A program made the position numbers and the translations under genes. Of a DNA stretch of 64,000 nucleotides, positions 45,184-56,140 are shown piece by piece. The notes beneath the pieces were generated by a model. It did not search any database. It was given only the letters and a program-made list of their open reading frames with translations, and had not been told where the DNA came from. Within the stretch, counting starts at the first letter, position 1, and the number at the start of each line of letters is the position of its first letter. Source of the stretch: Streptomyces sp. NBC_00094 (lineage in GTDB: Bacteria > Actinomycetota > Actinomycetes > Streptomycetales > Streptomycetaceae); assembly GCF_026343125.1 (NCBI RefSeq), contig NZ_JAPEMB010000001.1, forward strand, positions 2,046,001-2,110,000, written 5' to 3'.

Positions 45184-45987
45184 TCAACTGCCCGACGAAG
45201 CGGGTGCCGTGGGGGCACTTACATCGAAGTGCCCCGCTTTGGGCGATGCCTTCATGAGAGCGGTCAGCACCCGGGCTTTCACCCGGCCGTGCTCGCCGCT
45301 GCCCCAGAAGACGGTGCGCCCCTTGGTCAGCTCCAGAGTGACGGAGTCGTACGAGGTGACGCGGACGACACGAGTGTTCTCCGCGATTTCGCCCGGGAGT
45401 TCACCCCGGACGCGAACCGCCTCGCGGAGCAGCCGGTCCGCGTCGAAACGACGCAGGCTGGGCGAGGTGGCGGTGTCGAGGACCAGCCGGGGGACGCCGC
45501 GGGGGGCGGTGTCGACGGTGGCGAACCGCATGCCGGTCGCGTCCACTTCGATGAACTTTCCGCCCTTTTCCAGGAGGAGGACCGGCTGCCGTTCCGTCAC
45601 TTTCAGACCGATTCCGTGCGGCCAGGAACGCACGACGTCGACGGTCTCGATGCGCGGGAACCCCTGCCGGAGCCGGACCTCGATCGCGTCGGTGTCGACG
45701 GAGACGAGAGGGGCTCCCGCCGGGACGGCGGCGACCGCCTCGATCTCGCCCGGGGTCAGCACCCGCACGCCGGAAGTCTTCACACGTTCCACACGGAACC
45801 AGGTCGATCCGTAGAGCGCCCAGATCCCGCCGGCCACGAGCGCGACGACGCCGAGCGCCACGAGGAGCACCCGTGGGGCGGGCACCCGGAATCGACTGTT
45901 CCGGGCGCCCGTGCGGGGCGGCCGTTCCGAGGACCCCTTCGGCTTGTTCGCGCCGCTCTTCTCGGCGGTCGTCGATCCGGCTGCCAC
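45184..45987 (-). CDS. ftsQ: Cell division protein FtsQ
   Basis: 267 residues starting at GTG (VAAGSTTAEKSGANKPKG). A basic cytoplasmic tail is followed by one span (about residues 37-56), then the POTRA domain (VKTSGVRVLTPGEIEAVAAVPAGAPLVSVDTDAIEVRL) and the FtsQ domain (FPRIETVDVVRSWPHGIGLKVTERQPVLLL). It links the FtsB/FtsL complex to later divisome parts. Frames further upstream overlap murG and are rejected. Confidence 0.93.
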   Translation of the reverse strand: MAAGSTTAEKSGANKPKGSSERPPRTGARNSRFRVPAPRVLLVALGVVALVAGGIWALYGSTWFRVERVKTSGVRVLTPGEIEAVAAVPAGAPLVSVDTDAIEVRLRQGFPRIETVDVVRSWPHGIGLKVTERQPVLLLEKGGKFIEVDATGMRFATVDTAPRGVPRLVLDTATSPSLRRFDADRLLREAVRVRGELPGEIAENTRVVRVTSYDSVTLELTKGRTVFWGSGEHGRVKARVLTALMKASPKAGHFDVSAPTAPASSGS

Positions 45988-46007
45988 GCTTCCGCCTTTC
46001 GCCGCCG

Positions 46008-47102
46008 CTACGCCTGTCGGCGGGCGGCGATCGCCTCGTACACCATGCCGACGAGCAGGTCGTCGGCATCCCTGCGGCCGAACTCGGCGGCGGCGCGGGA
46101 CATCTCGTACAACCGGTGCGGATCGGCCAGTACGGGCAGGACGTTGCCCTGCACCCACTGCGGGGTCAGCTCCGCGTCGTCGACGAGGAGCCCGCCGCCC
46201 GCCTTGACCACCGGCTGGGCGTTGAGCCGCTGTTCGCCGTTGCCGATGGGCAGCGGGACGTACGCGGCGGGCAGCCCGACGGCGGAGAGCTCGGCGACGG
46301 TCATGGCGCCCGCGCGGCAGAGCATCATGTCCGCCGCGGCGTACGCGAGATCCATCCGGTCCACGTACGGTACCGGCACGTACGGCGGCATACCGGGCAT
46401 GTTGTCGACGCGCGGCATTTCGTTCTTCGGGCCGACCGCGTGCAGGATCTGGATGCCGGAGCGCTGGAGCACCGGGGCGATCTGCTGGACGACCTCGTTG
46501 AGCCGCCGGGCGCCCTGCGAACCGCCCGAGACGAGCAGCGTCGGCAGGTTCGGGTCGAGCCCGAAGGCGGCGCGCGCCTCGGGGCGCACCCGGGCCCGGT
46601 CGAGGGTCGCGATGGTGTGCCGCAGCGGGATGCCGATGTAGCGGGCGTTGCGGAGCTTGCTGTCCGGGGTGGCGACGGCGACCCCGGCCGCGTACCGCGA
46701 ACCGATCTTGTTGGCCAGTCCGGGCCGGGCGTTGGCCTCGTGGACCACGATCGGCACCCCGAGCCGCTTGGCCGCGAGATAGCCGGGCAGGGCCACGTAG
46801 CCGCCGAAGCCGACCACACAGTCGGCCTTCGTGCGCTCCAGGATCTGCTCGGCGGCCTTGATCGTGCCGCGCAGCCGCCCGGGGACGGTGATCAGCTCGG
46901 GGGTGGGCTTACGGGGCAGCGGTACGGCGGGGATGAGCGCCAACTCGTAGCCCCGCTCGGGCACGAGCCGGGTCTCCAGACCCTTTTCCGTGCCCAGCGC
47001 TGTGATCCCCACGCTGGGGTCCTGCCTGCGCAGGGCGTCCGCGAGGGCCAGCGCGGGCTCGATGTGGCCGGCGGTCCCCCCGCCGGCGAGTACGACATGC
47101 AC
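46008..47102 (-). CDS. murG: UDP-GlcNAc:lipid I GlcNAc transferase (lipid II synthase)
   Basis: 364 residues from a GTG. MurG adds GlcNAc to lipid I at the inner membrane face. The first glycine loop MHVVLAGGGTAGHIEPAL, the second (VVGFGGYVALPGYLAAKRL) and VSGGSQGARRLN are all present. The donor site shows CRAGAMTVAELSAVGLPAAYVPLP. It is 20 bases upstream of ftsQ in the dcw order. Confidence 0.98.
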   Translation of the reverse strand: MHVVLAGGGTAGHIEPALALADALRRQDPSVGITALGTEKGLETRLVPERGYELALIPAVPLPRKPTPELITVPGRLRGTIKAAEQILERTKADCVVGFGGYVALPGYLAAKRLGVPIVVHEANARPGLANKIGSRYAAGVAVATPDSKLRNARYIGIPLRHTIATLDRARVRPEARAAFGLDPNLPTLLVSGGSQGARRLNEVVQQIAPVLQRSGIQILHAVGPKNEMPRVDNMPGMPPYVPVPYVDRMDLAYAAADMMLCRAGAMTVAELSAVGLPAAYVPLPIGNGEQRLNAQPVVKAGGGLLVDDAELTPQWVQGNVLPVLADPHRLYEMSRAAAEFGRRDADDLLVGMVYEAIAARRQA

Positions 47103-47108
47103 CGAAAT

Positions 47109-48449
47109 TCACCGCTCTCCGGACGGGCGCTTCTTGACGCGCCGTCGCATCGACTTCCATCTCACCCCGGCCTGCTTGCCCCGGCCGGGGCGGCGCAGGG
47201 CCAGGGCCGCTTTCGCGGCGGGTTCCTGTCGCGCGAAGGCGATGAGGAGCCCGACGGCGAACATGGTCGGCAGCAGGGCCGACCCCCCGTACGAGAACAG
47301 CGGGAGCGGGACACCGGCGATCGGCAGCAGACCGAGCACCGCACCGATGTTGATCACGGCCTGCGCCGTGATCCAGGTGGTCACACCTCCCGCGGCGTAC
47401 CTCACGAAGGGGTCCTCCGTGCGTCCGGCCACGCGGATACCCGCATAGCCTAGAGCCGCGAACAGGGCGAGTACCGACAGCGTCCCCGCGAGACCCAGTT
47501 CCTCACCGGTGACCGCGAAGATGAAGTCGGTGTGCGCTTCGGGGAGTTGGCCCCATTTCTCCACACTGGCACCCAGTCCGGAACCGAACCATCCGCCCGA
47601 GGCCAGAGCATAGATTCCGTGCGCGGCCTGCAGACAGGGGGCTCCCTCGCCTCCGGGGTCGGTCGCGCCGATGCAGTCGAAGCGCTTCATCCGGTTGTCA
47701 CTCGTCTTGATCAGCAGCACGCCGATCGCGCCGGCGACGGAGAGCACCCCGACGAAGAGCCGGGTGGGTGCGCCGGCCGTCCACAGCAGGCCGAAGAGGA
47801 TCGCGGCGAGGATGATCGAGGTGCCCATGTCGCCGCCGAGCATGATCAGTCCGAGCAGCATGAAGGCCACGGGGACCAGCGGCACCAGCATGTGCTTCCA
47901 CTGGGACAGCAGCCGCATGTCCTGCTTGCGGGCCAGCAGGTCGGCCCCCCACAGGATCAGCGCCAGCTTGCCGAACTCGCTGGGCTGAAGCTGGAAGGGG
48001 CCGCCGAGGGAGATCCAGTTCTGGTTGCCGTTGACCGAGTGCCCTATCCCGGGGATCTGCACGAGGACCATCAGGAAGACCGCGCCGACGAGGATCGGGT
48101 AGGCGAGCGCCCGGTGCAGCTTCACCGGCATCCGGGAGGCGGCCAGCAGGAGTCCGGTGCCGAGGAGCGCGGCGAAGAACTGCTTGCGGAAGAAGTAGGA
48201 CGGCACCAGGTCGTAGCGGAGTGCCGTGATCATCGAGGCGGAGAAGACCATCACCAGGCCGAGCATGGTGATGAGCAGTGCCGCGCCGATGATCACGTAG
48301 TACGCGGTGAGCGGCCTGTCCCAGGCCTTCAGCGCCCTCTCGCGCAGTCGACGTACGCCCCCGCCGCGCCCTCGCCGCGGGGTCGCTGGGGCCCGCCCTC
48401 CGCCGCGTACGGCGGAAGGCCGGCGTGTCCCGGCGATCTTGCTCGGCAT
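47109..48449 (-). CDS. ftsW: Peptidoglycan polymerase/flippase FtsW (SEDS family)
   Basis: 446 residues. A 40-residue Arg-rich head precedes ten membrane spans. SEDS signatures are visible: LGLVMVFSASM, SLGGPFQLQPSEFGKLALILW and PLPLFSYGGSALLPTM. FtsW polymerises glycan strands at the septum together with FtsI. The C-terminal tail is basic (RRPGRGKQAGVRWKSMRRRVKKR). The murG start is only six bases downstream. Confidence 0.96.
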   Translation of the reverse strand: MPSKIAGTRRPSAVRGGGRAPATPRRGRGGGVRRLRERALKAWDRPLTAYYVIIGAALLITMLGLVMVFSASMITALRYDLVPSYFFRKQFFAALLGTGLLLAASRMPVKLHRALAYPILVGAVFLMVLVQIPGIGHSVNGNQNWISLGGPFQLQPSEFGKLALILWGADLLARKQDMRLLSQWKHMLVPLVPVAFMLLGLIMLGGDMGTSIILAAILFGLLWTAGAPTRLFVGVLSVAGAIGVLLIKTSDNRMKRFDCIGATDPGGEGAPCLQAAHGIYALASGGWFGSGLGASVEKWGQLPEAHTDFIFAVTGEELGLAGTLSVLALFAALGYAGIRVAGRTEDPFVRYAAGGVTTWITAQAVINIGAVLGLLPIAGVPLPLFSYGGSALLPTMFAVGLLIAFARQEPAAKAALALRRPGRGKQAGVRWKSMRRRVKKRPSGER

Positions 48450-48504
48450 GGTCGCTGCCCCCTCCAGTCGTGCCCGGTCCGGCCGGACCCTCCCACTGGT
48501 CAGG

Positions 48505-49944
48505 TCAGGCGTCCCCGGTGGCGGCGAGGGCGCGGACGGCGTCCGCGAAGGCCTCGCCCCGCTTGTTGTAGTTGGTGAACATGTCCATCGAGGCGCAGGC
48601 CGGGGCGAGGAGCACCGTGTCCCCCGGGCGGGCCAGCCGGGCCGCCTCCCGGACCGCCTCGGACATCGCCCCAGTGTCGGTCCGGTCGAGGTCCACCACC
48701 GGGACCTCCGGGGCGTGTCGCGCCAGGGCTTCGCGGATCAGCGCGCGGTCGGCGCCGATCAGGACGGCCCCGCGCAAGCGCTTCGCCGACTTCTCCACGA
48801 GCTCGTCGAAGGCCGCGCCCTTGGCGAGACCGCCGGCGATCCAGACGATCGGGTCGTAGGCCGCCAACGAGGCTTCCGCGGCGTGCGTGTTGGTGGCCTT
48901 GGAGTCGTCGACGTACGTGACGCCCTCGATCTCCTCGACCAGTTCGATGCGGTGCGGGTCGGGGCGGAAGGCCTGCAGTCCGTCCCGTACGGCCTTCGCG
49001 TCGACGCCGAAGGCGCGGGCGAGGGCGGCCGCGGCCAGCGCGTTGGCGATGTTGTGCGGGGCCGGCGGCTGGACGTCGGAGACCTCGGCCAGCTCCTGGG
49101 CGTTCTTCTGCCGGTTCTCGACGAAGGCCCGGTCGACGAGGATGCCCTCGACGACGCCCAGTTCGGACGGACCGGGGGTGCCGAGGGTGAAGCCGATCGC
49201 GCGGCAGCCCTCCTCGACGTCGGCCTCGACGACCAGGTCCTCGGTGGCCTTGTCGGCGACGTTGTAGACGCAGGCGATCTGGTTGCCCTCGTAGATCCGG
49301 CCCTTGTCGGCGGCGTACGCCTCCATCGAGCCGTGCCAGTCGAGGTGGTCGGGCGCCAGGTTGAGCACGGCGGCCGAGTGGACGCGGACGGACGGCGCCC
49401 AGTGGAGCTGGTAGCTGGACAGCTCGACGACGAGCACGTCGTACTGCTCCTCGCCGAGGACGGCGTCGAGCAGCGAGACCCCGATGTTGCCGACGGCGGC
49501 GGTCCGCAGACCGGCCGCCTCCAGGATCGAGGCGAGCATCCGCACGGTCGTGGTCTTGCCGTTGGTGCCGGTGACCGCGAGCCACGGAGCGGCGCCGGGA
49601 CCCCGGAGCCGCCAGGCCAGTTCGACGTCGCCCCAGACCTCCACGCCCGCCTCGGCGGCGGCCGCGAAGAGGGGCTTGTCGGGCCGCCAGCCGGGGGTGG
49701 TGACGATCAGCTCGGTGCCGGTCGGCAGGGTCGCCCCGTCGCCGAGGCGGACGGTCACGCCCTCCGCCTCCAACTCGGCGGCCTGTGCCCGGGAGCGCTC
49801 GTCGTCGCCGTCGTTGACGACGGTCACGACCGCACCCAGGCCGTGCAGGACGCGGGCGGCCGGGATGCCGGACACCCCGAGCCCCGCGACGGTGACCTTC
49901 TTGCCGTTCCAGTCGAGCTGTTCTGTCACTTCTCTGCTGCCCAT
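48505..49944 (-). CDS. murD: UDP-MurNAc-L-alanine:D-glutamate ligase
   Basis: 479 residues using the ATG of [16 protein letters not shown]. An in-frame GTG five codons later overlaps the mraY stop and is a possible alternative start. The ATP loop is [16 protein letters not shown] and the second Mur motif [38 protein letters not shown] and [17 protein letters not shown] complete the family set. It adds D-Glu to the growing stem peptide. Confidence 0.96.
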   Translation of the reverse strand: MGSREVTEQLDWNGKKVTVAGLGVSGIPAARVLHGLGAVVTVVNDGDDERSRAQAAELEAEGVTVRLGDGATLPTGTELIVTTPGWRPDKPLFAAAAEAGVEVWGDVELAWRLRGPGAAPWLAVTGTNGKTTTVRMLASILEAAGLRTAAVGNIGVSLLDAVLGEEQYDVLVVELSSYQLHWAPSVRVHSAAVLNLAPDHLDWHGSMEAYAADKGRIYEGNQIACVYNVADKATEDLVVEADVEEGCRAIGFTLGTPGPSELGVVEGILVDRAFVENRQKNAQELAEVSDVQPPAPHNIANALAAAALARAFGVDAKAVRDGLQAFRPDPHRIELVEEIEGVTYVDDSKATNTHAAEASLAAYDPIVWIAGGLAKGAAFDELVEKSAKRLRGAVLIGADRALIREALARHAPEVPVVDLDRTDTGAMSEAVREAARLARPGDTVLLAPACASMDMFTNYNKRGEAFADAVRALAATGDA

Positions 49945-50996
49945 CCCGCGTAGAAGAGGCCCAGGCCCACGATCACGCACATGCCCTGGATGATCCAGAA
50001 CCGGACGACGACCAGGACCTCGGACCACCCCTTGAGTTCGAAGTGGTGCTGGAGGGGGGCCATCCGGAAGACGCGCTTGCCGGTCATCTTGAACGAGCCG
50101 ACCTGGATGACCACGGACATCGTGATCAGGACGAACAGGCCGCCGAGCAGGGCCAGCAGGAGCTCCGTACGGGAGCAGATGGCGAGACCGGCGAGGGCGC
50201 CGCCGAGGGCGAGCGAGCCGGTGTCACCCATGAAGATCTTGGCGGGCGAGGTGTTCCACCAGAGGAAGCCGAAGCAGGAGCCCATCAGGGCGGAGGCGAC
50301 GACGGCGAGGTCGAGCGGGTCGCGGACCTCGAAGCAGGCGTTGGGGTTGGTCAGGGTCATGGCGTTCGCACAGGACTCCTGGAACTGCCAGAGCCCGATG
50401 AAGGTGTACGCGCCGAAGACCATCACCGAGGCGCCGGTGGCCAGGCCGTCCAGCCCGTCCGTCAGGTTCACGCCGTTGGACATGGCGAGAATCATGAAGA
50501 GCGCCCAGACCACGAACAGCACGGGTCCGAGGGCCCAGCCGAAGTCCGTGATGAAGGAGAGCTTCGTGGAGGCGGGCGTGAGCCCGCGCAGGTCCGCGAA
50601 CTGCAGCGACAGCACGGCGAAGGCGATGCCGACGATCAGCTGGCCGGCCATCTTCGCCTTGGCCCGCAGACCCAGCGAACGCTGCTTGACGATCTTGATG
50701 TAGTCGTCGAGGAAGCCGACCAGGCCCATGCCGGCCATGAGGAACAGCACCAGGATGCCCGAGTACGTCGGGTCCTCACCGGTGATGACCTTCGCCAGGG
50801 CGTACGCGATGAGCGTGGCCAGGATGAAGGAGATGCCGCCCATGGTGGGCGTGCCCTTCTTCCCGGCGTGGCCGCGCGGGCCGTCGTCCCGGATGAACTG
50901 CCCGTACCCCTTGCGGGCCAGGAGCTTGATCAGAAGCGGGGTGCCGATCAGGGTCAGGAAGAGCCCGATGGCCCCCGCGAAGAGGATCTGCCTCAT
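49926..50996 (-). CDS. mraY: Phospho-MurNAc-pentapeptide transferase
   Basis: 356 residues with ten spans. MraY moves phospho-MurNAc-pentapeptide onto undecaprenyl phosphate, giving lipid I. Catalytic Asp residues are in [19 protein letters not shown] and [35 protein letters not shown] and [27 protein letters not shown] are family signatures. The ATG overlaps the murF stop (ATGA). Confidence 0.98.
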   Translation of the reverse strand: MRQILFAGAIGLFLTLIGTPLLIKLLARKGYGQFIRDDGPRGHAGKKGTPTMGGISFILATLIAYALAKVITGEDPTYSGILVLFLMAGMGLVGFLDDYIKIVKQRSLGLRAKAKMAGQLIVGIAFAVLSLQFADLRGLTPASTKLSFITDFGWALGPVLFVVWALFMILAMSNGVNLTDGLDGLATGASVMVFGAYTFIGLWQFQESCANAMTLTNPNACFEVRDPLDLAVVASALMGSCFGFLWWNTSPAKIFMGDTGSLALGGALAGLAICSRTELLLALLGGLFVLITMSVVIQVGSFKMTGKRVFRMAPLQHHFELKGWSEVLVVVRFWIIQGMCVIVGLGLFYAGWAAEK

Positions 50997-52417
50997 CGTC
51001 CGGCGACCTCGCCCTCGGTGTCGAGGAGGGCCAGCGCGACCCGTTCGAGACCGACCGACCTGGAAGCCTTCACAAGGACGACGTCCCCCGGGCGCAGCTC
51101 ACTGCGCAACAGGTCGACAGCCGCCTGCGCGTCGGACACGTGCACCGACTCCTCACCCCACGAACCCTCGTTATATGCGCCCAGTTGCAGCCAGGACGCT
51201 TCCCTGTCCCCGACCGCGACGAGCTTGCTGACGTTGAGCCGGACGGCAAGCCGTCCGACCGCGTCGTGCTCGACGAGCGATGCGTCACCGAGCTCGGCCA
51301 TCTTGCCGAGCACCGCCCACGTACGAGCCCCTCGGGCCTGAGCGGCCCGGCCCATGGACGCGAGCGCGCGCAGGGCGGCTCGCATGGACTCGGGGTTGGC
51401 GTTGTAGGCGTCGTTGACGATCGTCACGCCGTCCGGACGCTCGGTGACCTCCATGCGCCAGCGCGACAGGGTGCCGGCCTCGGAGAGCGCGGTGGCGATC
51501 TCTTCGACAGGCATGCCCAGCTCGTGCGCGACGGCGGCCGCGGCGAGCGCGTTCGACACGTGGTGCTCACCGTACAGGCGCAAGGTCACGTCACTGCACC
51601 CGGTGGGTGTGTGAAGCGTGAAAGCAGGCTGTCCGTTCTCTGTGAGGCGGACGTTCTCGGCCCGTACGGCCGCTTCGTCCGCTTCGCCGAAGAGGATCAC
51701 GCGGGCCTTGGTGCGGCTCGCCATCGCGCGGACGAGCGGGTCGTCGGCGTTGAGGACCGCGACTCCCCCCTCCTCGGCGGAGGGCAGGGACTCGACGAGC
51801 TCGCCCTTGGCCTCGGCGATCTGCTCCCGGCCGCCGAACTCTCCGATGTGGGCGGTGCCCACGTTGAGGACGAGGCCGATACGGGGCGGGGTGAGGCCCG
51901 TGAGGTACCGGATGTGGCCGATGCCGCGGGCGCCCATCTCCAGGACCAGGTGCCGGGTCTCGTCGCTCGCGGTGAGTGCGGTGAGCGGCAGGCCGATCTC
52001 GTTGTTGAGGGAGCCGGGCGTCCACACCGTGGGTGCGTGCCGGGCGAGGACCTGGGCGATCAGGTCCTTCGTGGAGGTCTTGCCCGCCGAGCCGGTGAGG
52101 GCGACGACGTCGGTGCCGAGCCGCTCGACGACCGCGCGGGCGAGGGCCCCCAGCGCGGTCTGGACGTCGTCCACGACGATCGCGGGGACGCCGACGGGGC
52201 GGGCGGCGAGCACGGCCGCCGCGCCCTCCGCCACCGCGCGCTCCGCGTAGTCGTGGCCGTCGACGCGCTCGCCCGCGAAGGCGACGAAGAGGCTGCCGGG
52301 CCGCACCTCGCGGGAGTCGATGACGACGGGCCCGTCGACCAGGGCGGCCGGATCCGGTATGTCGTGCTTCTGCCCGCCGACGATTTCGGCGATCTCGGCG
52401 AGGGAGAGGGCGATCAC
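50993..52417 (-). CDS. murF: UDP-MurNAc-tripeptide:D-Ala-D-Ala ligase
   Basis: 474 residues from a GTG. It joins D-Ala-D-Ala to the tripeptide. The ATP loop reads [36 protein letters not shown] and the acidic [12 protein letters not shown] follow, and [19 protein letters not shown] is the third Mur signature. It starts five bases after the murE stop. Confidence 0.97.
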   Translation of the reverse strand: MIALSLAEIAEIVGGQKHDIPDPAALVDGPVVIDSREVRPGSLFVAFAGERVDGHDYAERAVAEGAAAVLAARPVGVPAIVVDDVQTALGALARAVVERLGTDVVALTGSAGKTSTKDLIAQVLARHAPTVWTPGSLNNEIGLPLTALTASDETRHLVLEMGARGIGHIRYLTGLTPPRIGLVLNVGTAHIGEFGGREQIAEAKGELVESLPSAEEGGVAVLNADDPLVRAMASRTKARVILFGEADEAAVRAENVRLTENGQPAFTLHTPTGCSDVTLRLYGEHHVSNALAAAAVAHELGMPVEEIATALSEAGTLSRWRMEVTERPDGVTIVNDAYNANPESMRAALRALASMGRAAQARGARTWAVLGKMAELGDASLVEHDAVGRLAVRLNVSKLVAVGDREASWLQLGAYNEGSWGEESVHVSDAQAAVDLLRSELRPGDVVLVKASRSVGLERVALALLDTEGEVAGR

Positions 52418-52421
52418 TGCT

Positions 52422-54119
52422 TCATCCCTGACTGTTCTGGTGGCTGTCTGCGTCCTTGCCGCCCACCAGGGCGGCCCGGGCGTTCTTCTCGGTGATCGCC
52501 GCGCGCAGGACCTGGCGGTCGTCGAAGGGGCGTACGACCCCGGCGATCTCCTGGCCCTGTTCGTGGCCCTTGCCCGCGACCAGGACGGTGTCGCCCGGCT
52601 GTGCGCGGGCCACGGCGGCGGCGATGGCGGCGGCGCGGTCGGCGAGGACGAGGACCTCGCCGCGCTCCCCCGCGGGGACCTCCGCGGCGCCCGCGAGCAT
52701 GGCGGTGAGGATCGTGAGCGGGTCCTCCGAGCGGGGGTTGTCGGAGGTCAGGACGGCGGTGTCGGCGAGCCGGGCCGCCGCGCCGCCCATGGGGCCGCGC
52801 TTGGTGGTGTCCCGGTCGCCGCCGCAGCCGATGACCACGTGCAGCTTGCCCTCGGTGACCTCCCGCAGGGAGCGCAGGACCGATTCGACGGCGTCCGTCT
52901 TGTGGGCGTAGTCGACGACCGCGAGGTACGGCTGGCCGGCTTCGACCCGCTCCAGGCGGCCGGGTACGCCGGGGACGGCGGCGATGCCGTCGGCGGCGCT
53001 CTTCGGTTCGAGGCCCGCGGCGGCGAGGGTCGCGATCGCCGCGAGGGTGTTGGCGACGTTGAACGGGCCGGGCAGCGGGGCGGTGGCGGAGATCCGCTCG
53101 CCCTGCGGGCCGACGGCGGTGAACGTCGAGTCGTGGGAGCCCAGGACGAGGTCCTCGGCACGCCAGTCGGCGTCCTCGCGACCCTCCACGGAGAAGCCGA
53201 CGACCGGCACGGTCGCCTCCTCGGCGAGCCTGCGGCCGTACGCGTCGTCCAGGTTCACCACGCCGAGCCTGCTGCGCTCGGGGGTGAAGAGCGCGGCCTT
53301 GGCCCGGAAGTAGTCCTCCATGTCGGAGTGGAACTCCATGTGCTCCGGGCTGAGGTTGTTGAAGACGGCGACGTCGAAGACGCAGCCGTCGACCCGGCCG
53401 AGCACGAGGGCGTGGCTGGAGACCTCCATGGCGACCGCCTCGACGCCCCGCTCGCGCATGACGGCGAAGAGGGCCTGGAGGTCGGTGGCCTCGGGCGTCG
53501 TACGTTCCGACTTGATGCGCTCGTCGCCGATGCGCATCTCGACGGTGCCGACGAGGCCGGTGCTCCGCCCGGCGCCGCGCAGGCCGCCCTCGACGAGGTA
53601 GGCCGTGGTGGTCTTGCCGGAGGTGCCGGTGATGCCGATCTGGAGGAGGGCGGCGCCGGGCCGCCCGTAGATCTCGGCGGCGAGCTCGCCCATCCGGCCG
53701 CGCGGGTTCTCCACGACGAGGACCGGCAGGCCGGTCGCGGCGGCGCGCTCGGCGCCCGCCGGGTCGGTCAGGACCGCGGCGGCTCCGAGCCCGGCGGCCT
53801 GGGCGACGAAGTCGGCGCCGTGGGCGCGGGCACCGGGCAGGGCCGCGTACACGTCCCCTGGGCGTACGGCCCGGGAGTCGTGGGTGATCCCCGTGATGTC
53901 CACGGGGCCGGCGTCGGGGGTCTCGACGCCCAGCTGCGCGGCCAGGTCGCCCAGGGGTGTCGGGCGGGCCTGCTCCGGCCGGGGCGGGGTGGTTCGGTAC
54001 TGATCAGCGTGTGGCACGGCGGTGAGCGTACCGGGCGCACCCTGTGCGGGGCCAAAAGAGCCCGGGGCGTCGCCGGAGTTCGATTTCCGGTTGCCGGAAT
54101 GGTTGGTGATCGTTGTCAC
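52422..54119 (-). CDS. murE: UDP-MurNAc-dipeptide:diaminopimelate ligase
   Basis: 565 residues from a GTG. The first 50 are a Ser/Gly/Pro-rich extension. The ATP loop is ITGTSGKTTTAYLVEGGL. The TSDNPRSEDPLTI segment carries the DNPR motif seen in diaminopimelate-adding enzymes, in keeping with the LL-DAP of Streptomyces walls. MEVSSHALVLGRVDG and NLSPEHMEFHSDMEDYFRAK are further family stretches. The start is 17 bases after the ftsI stop. Confidence 0.97.
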   Translation of the reverse strand: MTTITNHSGNRKSNSGDAPGSFGPAQGAPGTLTAVPHADQYRTTPPRPEQARPTPLGDLAAQLGVETPDAGPVDITGITHDSRAVRPGDVYAALPGARAHGADFVAQAAGLGAAAVLTDPAGAERAAATGLPVLVVENPRGRMGELAAEIYGRPGAALLQIGITGTSGKTTTAYLVEGGLRGAGRSTGLVGTVEMRIGDERIKSERTTPEATDLQALFAVMRERGVEAVAMEVSSHALVLGRVDGCVFDVAVFNNLSPEHMEFHSDMEDYFRAKAALFTPERSRLGVVNLDDAYGRRLAEEATVPVVGFSVEGREDADWRAEDLVLGSHDSTFTAVGPQGERISATAPLPGPFNVANTLAAIATLAAAGLEPKSAADGIAAVPGVPGRLERVEAGQPYLAVVDYAHKTDAVESVLRSLREVTEGKLHVVIGCGGDRDTTKRGPMGGAAARLADTAVLTSDNPRSEDPLTILTAMLAGAAEVPAGERGEVLVLADRAAAIAAAVARAQPGDTVLVAGKGHEQGQEIAGVVRPFDDRQVLRAAITEKNARAALVGGKDADSHQNSQG

Positions 54120-54135
54120 TGGTGCTCCCGGAGTG

Positions 54136-56133
54136 TCACGGGGTGTCGTCGGAGAAGACCGGCAGTCGGGCGGGCTCGCTGCCCGAGGGGGCGACGTGCA
54201 GGGTCTTGAGGGCGAACTCCATGACCTTCTTGTAGATGGGTCCGCAGATCTGGCCGCCGAAGTAGCTGCCCTTGGTGGGGTTCTGGATGGCGCAGTAGAC
54301 GGTGACCTGCGGCTTGTCGGCGGGGGCGAAGCCGGCGAAGGAGGCGGTGTACCCCTTGTAGCGGCCGAGTTCGGGGTCGACCCGGTTGGCGGTGCCGGTC
54401 TTGCCGGCGACGCGGTAGCCGGGGATGGCGGCCCGGTTGCCGGTGCCTTCCCTGTCGTCGACGACGGACTCCAGCATCTTGGCGAGGGTGTCGGCGGTCT
54501 TCTCGCTGACGACCCGGCTCTCCTGGGGGGCGGGGGCCGGGCTGAAGCGGCCGTCGGGGCCCTTGGTGCCGCGCACGAGGGTCGGTTCGATCCGTACGCC
54601 TCCGTTGGCGATGGTCGAGTAGACGGAGGCGGCCTGCATGGCGCTGACGGAGAGGCCCTGGCCGAAGGGGATCGTGTACTGCTGCGAGGTCGACCAGTCC
54701 TCGGGCTTGGCGAGGATGCCGGGGGTCTCCCCCGGGTAGTCGAGGCCGGTGAGGCTGCCCATGCCGAACTTGCGCAGGTAGGAGTAGAGGACCCGGTTGG
54801 ACTCGGCCTGGGTGGCGCCGAGCTGGCCGGTGGCGAGGATCGTGCCGATGTTGCTGGACTTGGCGAGGACGCCGTTGAGGGTCAGGTGCCAGGTCTTGTG
54901 GTCGATGTCGTCCTTGAAGAGCCGGTCGCCACGGTGGAGCCGGTTGGGGACGGTGACATGGGTGTCGGGGGTCGCCTTGCCCTCCTCCAGGACGGCGGCC
55001 ATGGACATGACCTTGCTGGTGGAGCCGGGCTCGTAGGCGTCCTGGAGGGCCGCGTTGCCCATGGAGGCCGCGTTGGCGGCGGAGAGGTCGTTGGGGTCGA
55101 AGCCGGGGGCGTTGGCCATGGCGAGGACCTCGCCCGTCTTCGTGTTCTGCACGATGACGTACCCGCGGTCGGCCTTGGACTTCTTCACCTGCTCGGTGAT
55201 GGCCTGCTGGGCGGCCCACTGGATGTCCCGGTCGATGGTGAGCTCGATGTCGGAGCCGGGAACGGCCGGGGTGCCCTGGGAGCCGGCGGTGGGCACCTGC
55301 CGGCCACCGGACTCGGTGAAGCGGACCTTGCCGTCCTTGCCGGCGAGCTCCGGGTCGAGCATGGACTCCACGCCGCCGGCACCCCGGCCCTCGGCGTTCA
55401 CGTACCCCAGTATCCCGGCGGCGAGCTCGCCGTTCGGGTACACGCGCTTGGTGCTGGGCTCGCTGAGGACGCCGCCGAGCAGGTTGACGCCGGTGCCGCC
55501 GGCGCTCTGCGCCTTCTGCCCGTAGACCTTCCTGAGGTCCTTGATCTGGTTCCAGACCTGCGGGGTCTGCTTCCGGGCGAGGAGGGTGTAGCGGGACTTG
55601 GGGGTACGGAGCTTCTTCGCGAGCTCGGCGGGCTCCTTGCCCAGGATCGGGGCGAGGAGGGCCGCGGCCTGCTCGGGCGCGTCGGGGAGCTTGGACTCCT
55701 CGGGCGTGAAGAGCTTCGGGTCGGCGGTGATGTCGTACGCGTCGACGCTGGCGGCGAGCGCGATGCCGTTGCGGTCGGTGATCTCGCCCCGCTCGGCGGA
55801 GAGCGTGTGGTCCTGGAAGCGGTACTTGTCGGCCTTGGCGGCGTACGCGCTGGCGTCGACGGCCTGGACCTGGAGCAGCCGGACCACGAAGACCAGCATG
55901 ACGAGGGTCAGGCCGAAGGAGATCAGCCGGAGCCGGGGCCGGGGGTTGCCGAGCCGGATGGTGCGGGGCCGCCGGGCCGGGGGCCGGGGCGCGGGGCGCT
56001 TCGCGGCCGGGCGCGGGGCGGGACGCGAGGCGGGACGGGAGGGGCGGGCTCCGGCGGAGACGGGCCGGGGGCGTGCGGGCCGGGCGGGTCCGGGGACACG
56101 GCGGCGCGGGGGCTCCTTGGGGGGCACTGGCAC
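54136..56133 (-). CDS. ftsI: Septal penicillin-binding protein FtsI (PBP3)
   Basis: 665 residues from a GTG with AGGTGA seven bases upstream. A 65-residue Pro/Arg cytoplasmic head is followed by a single span (ISFGLTLVMLVFVVRLLQV), the dimerisation domain and the transpeptidase domain. Active-site motifs are EPGSTSKVM (SxxK), KSSNIG (SxN) and VAGKTGTANRV (KTG). It crosslinks septal wall with FtsW. The GTG lies eight bases after the ftsL stop, and frames upstream overlap ftsL. Confidence 0.96.
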   Translation of the reverse strand: MPVPPKEPPRRRVPGPARPARPRPVSAGARPSRPASRPAPRPAAKRPAPRPPARRPRTIRLGNPRPRLRLISFGLTLVMLVFVVRLLQVQAVDASAYAAKADKYRFQDHTLSAERGEITDRNGIALAASVDAYDITADPKLFTPEESKLPDAPEQAAALLAPILGKEPAELAKKLRTPKSRYTLLARKQTPQVWNQIKDLRKVYGQKAQSAGGTGVNLLGGVLSEPSTKRVYPNGELAAGILGYVNAEGRGAGGVESMLDPELAGKDGKVRFTESGGRQVPTAGSQGTPAVPGSDIELTIDRDIQWAAQQAITEQVKKSKADRGYVIVQNTKTGEVLAMANAPGFDPNDLSAANAASMGNAALQDAYEPGSTSKVMSMAAVLEEGKATPDTHVTVPNRLHRGDRLFKDDIDHKTWHLTLNGVLAKSSNIGTILATGQLGATQAESNRVLYSYLRKFGMGSLTGLDYPGETPGILAKPEDWSTSQQYTIPFGQGLSVSAMQAASVYSTIANGGVRIEPTLVRGTKGPDGRFSPAPAPQESRVVSEKTADTLAKMLESVVDDREGTGNRAAIPGYRVAGKTGTANRVDPELGRYKGYTASFAGFAPADKPQVTVYCAIQNPTKGSYFGGQICGPIYKKVMEFALKTLHVAPSGSEPARLPVFSDDTP

Positions 56134-56140
56134 TGCTCGG

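Noticed and set aside
49926..49944. A definite GTG start of murD at 49929
   Set aside because: The overlap with mraY is attractive, but the ATG five codons earlier gives an N-terminus that, as I recall, matches streptomycete MurD. I kept the ATG and listed the GTG as an alternative.
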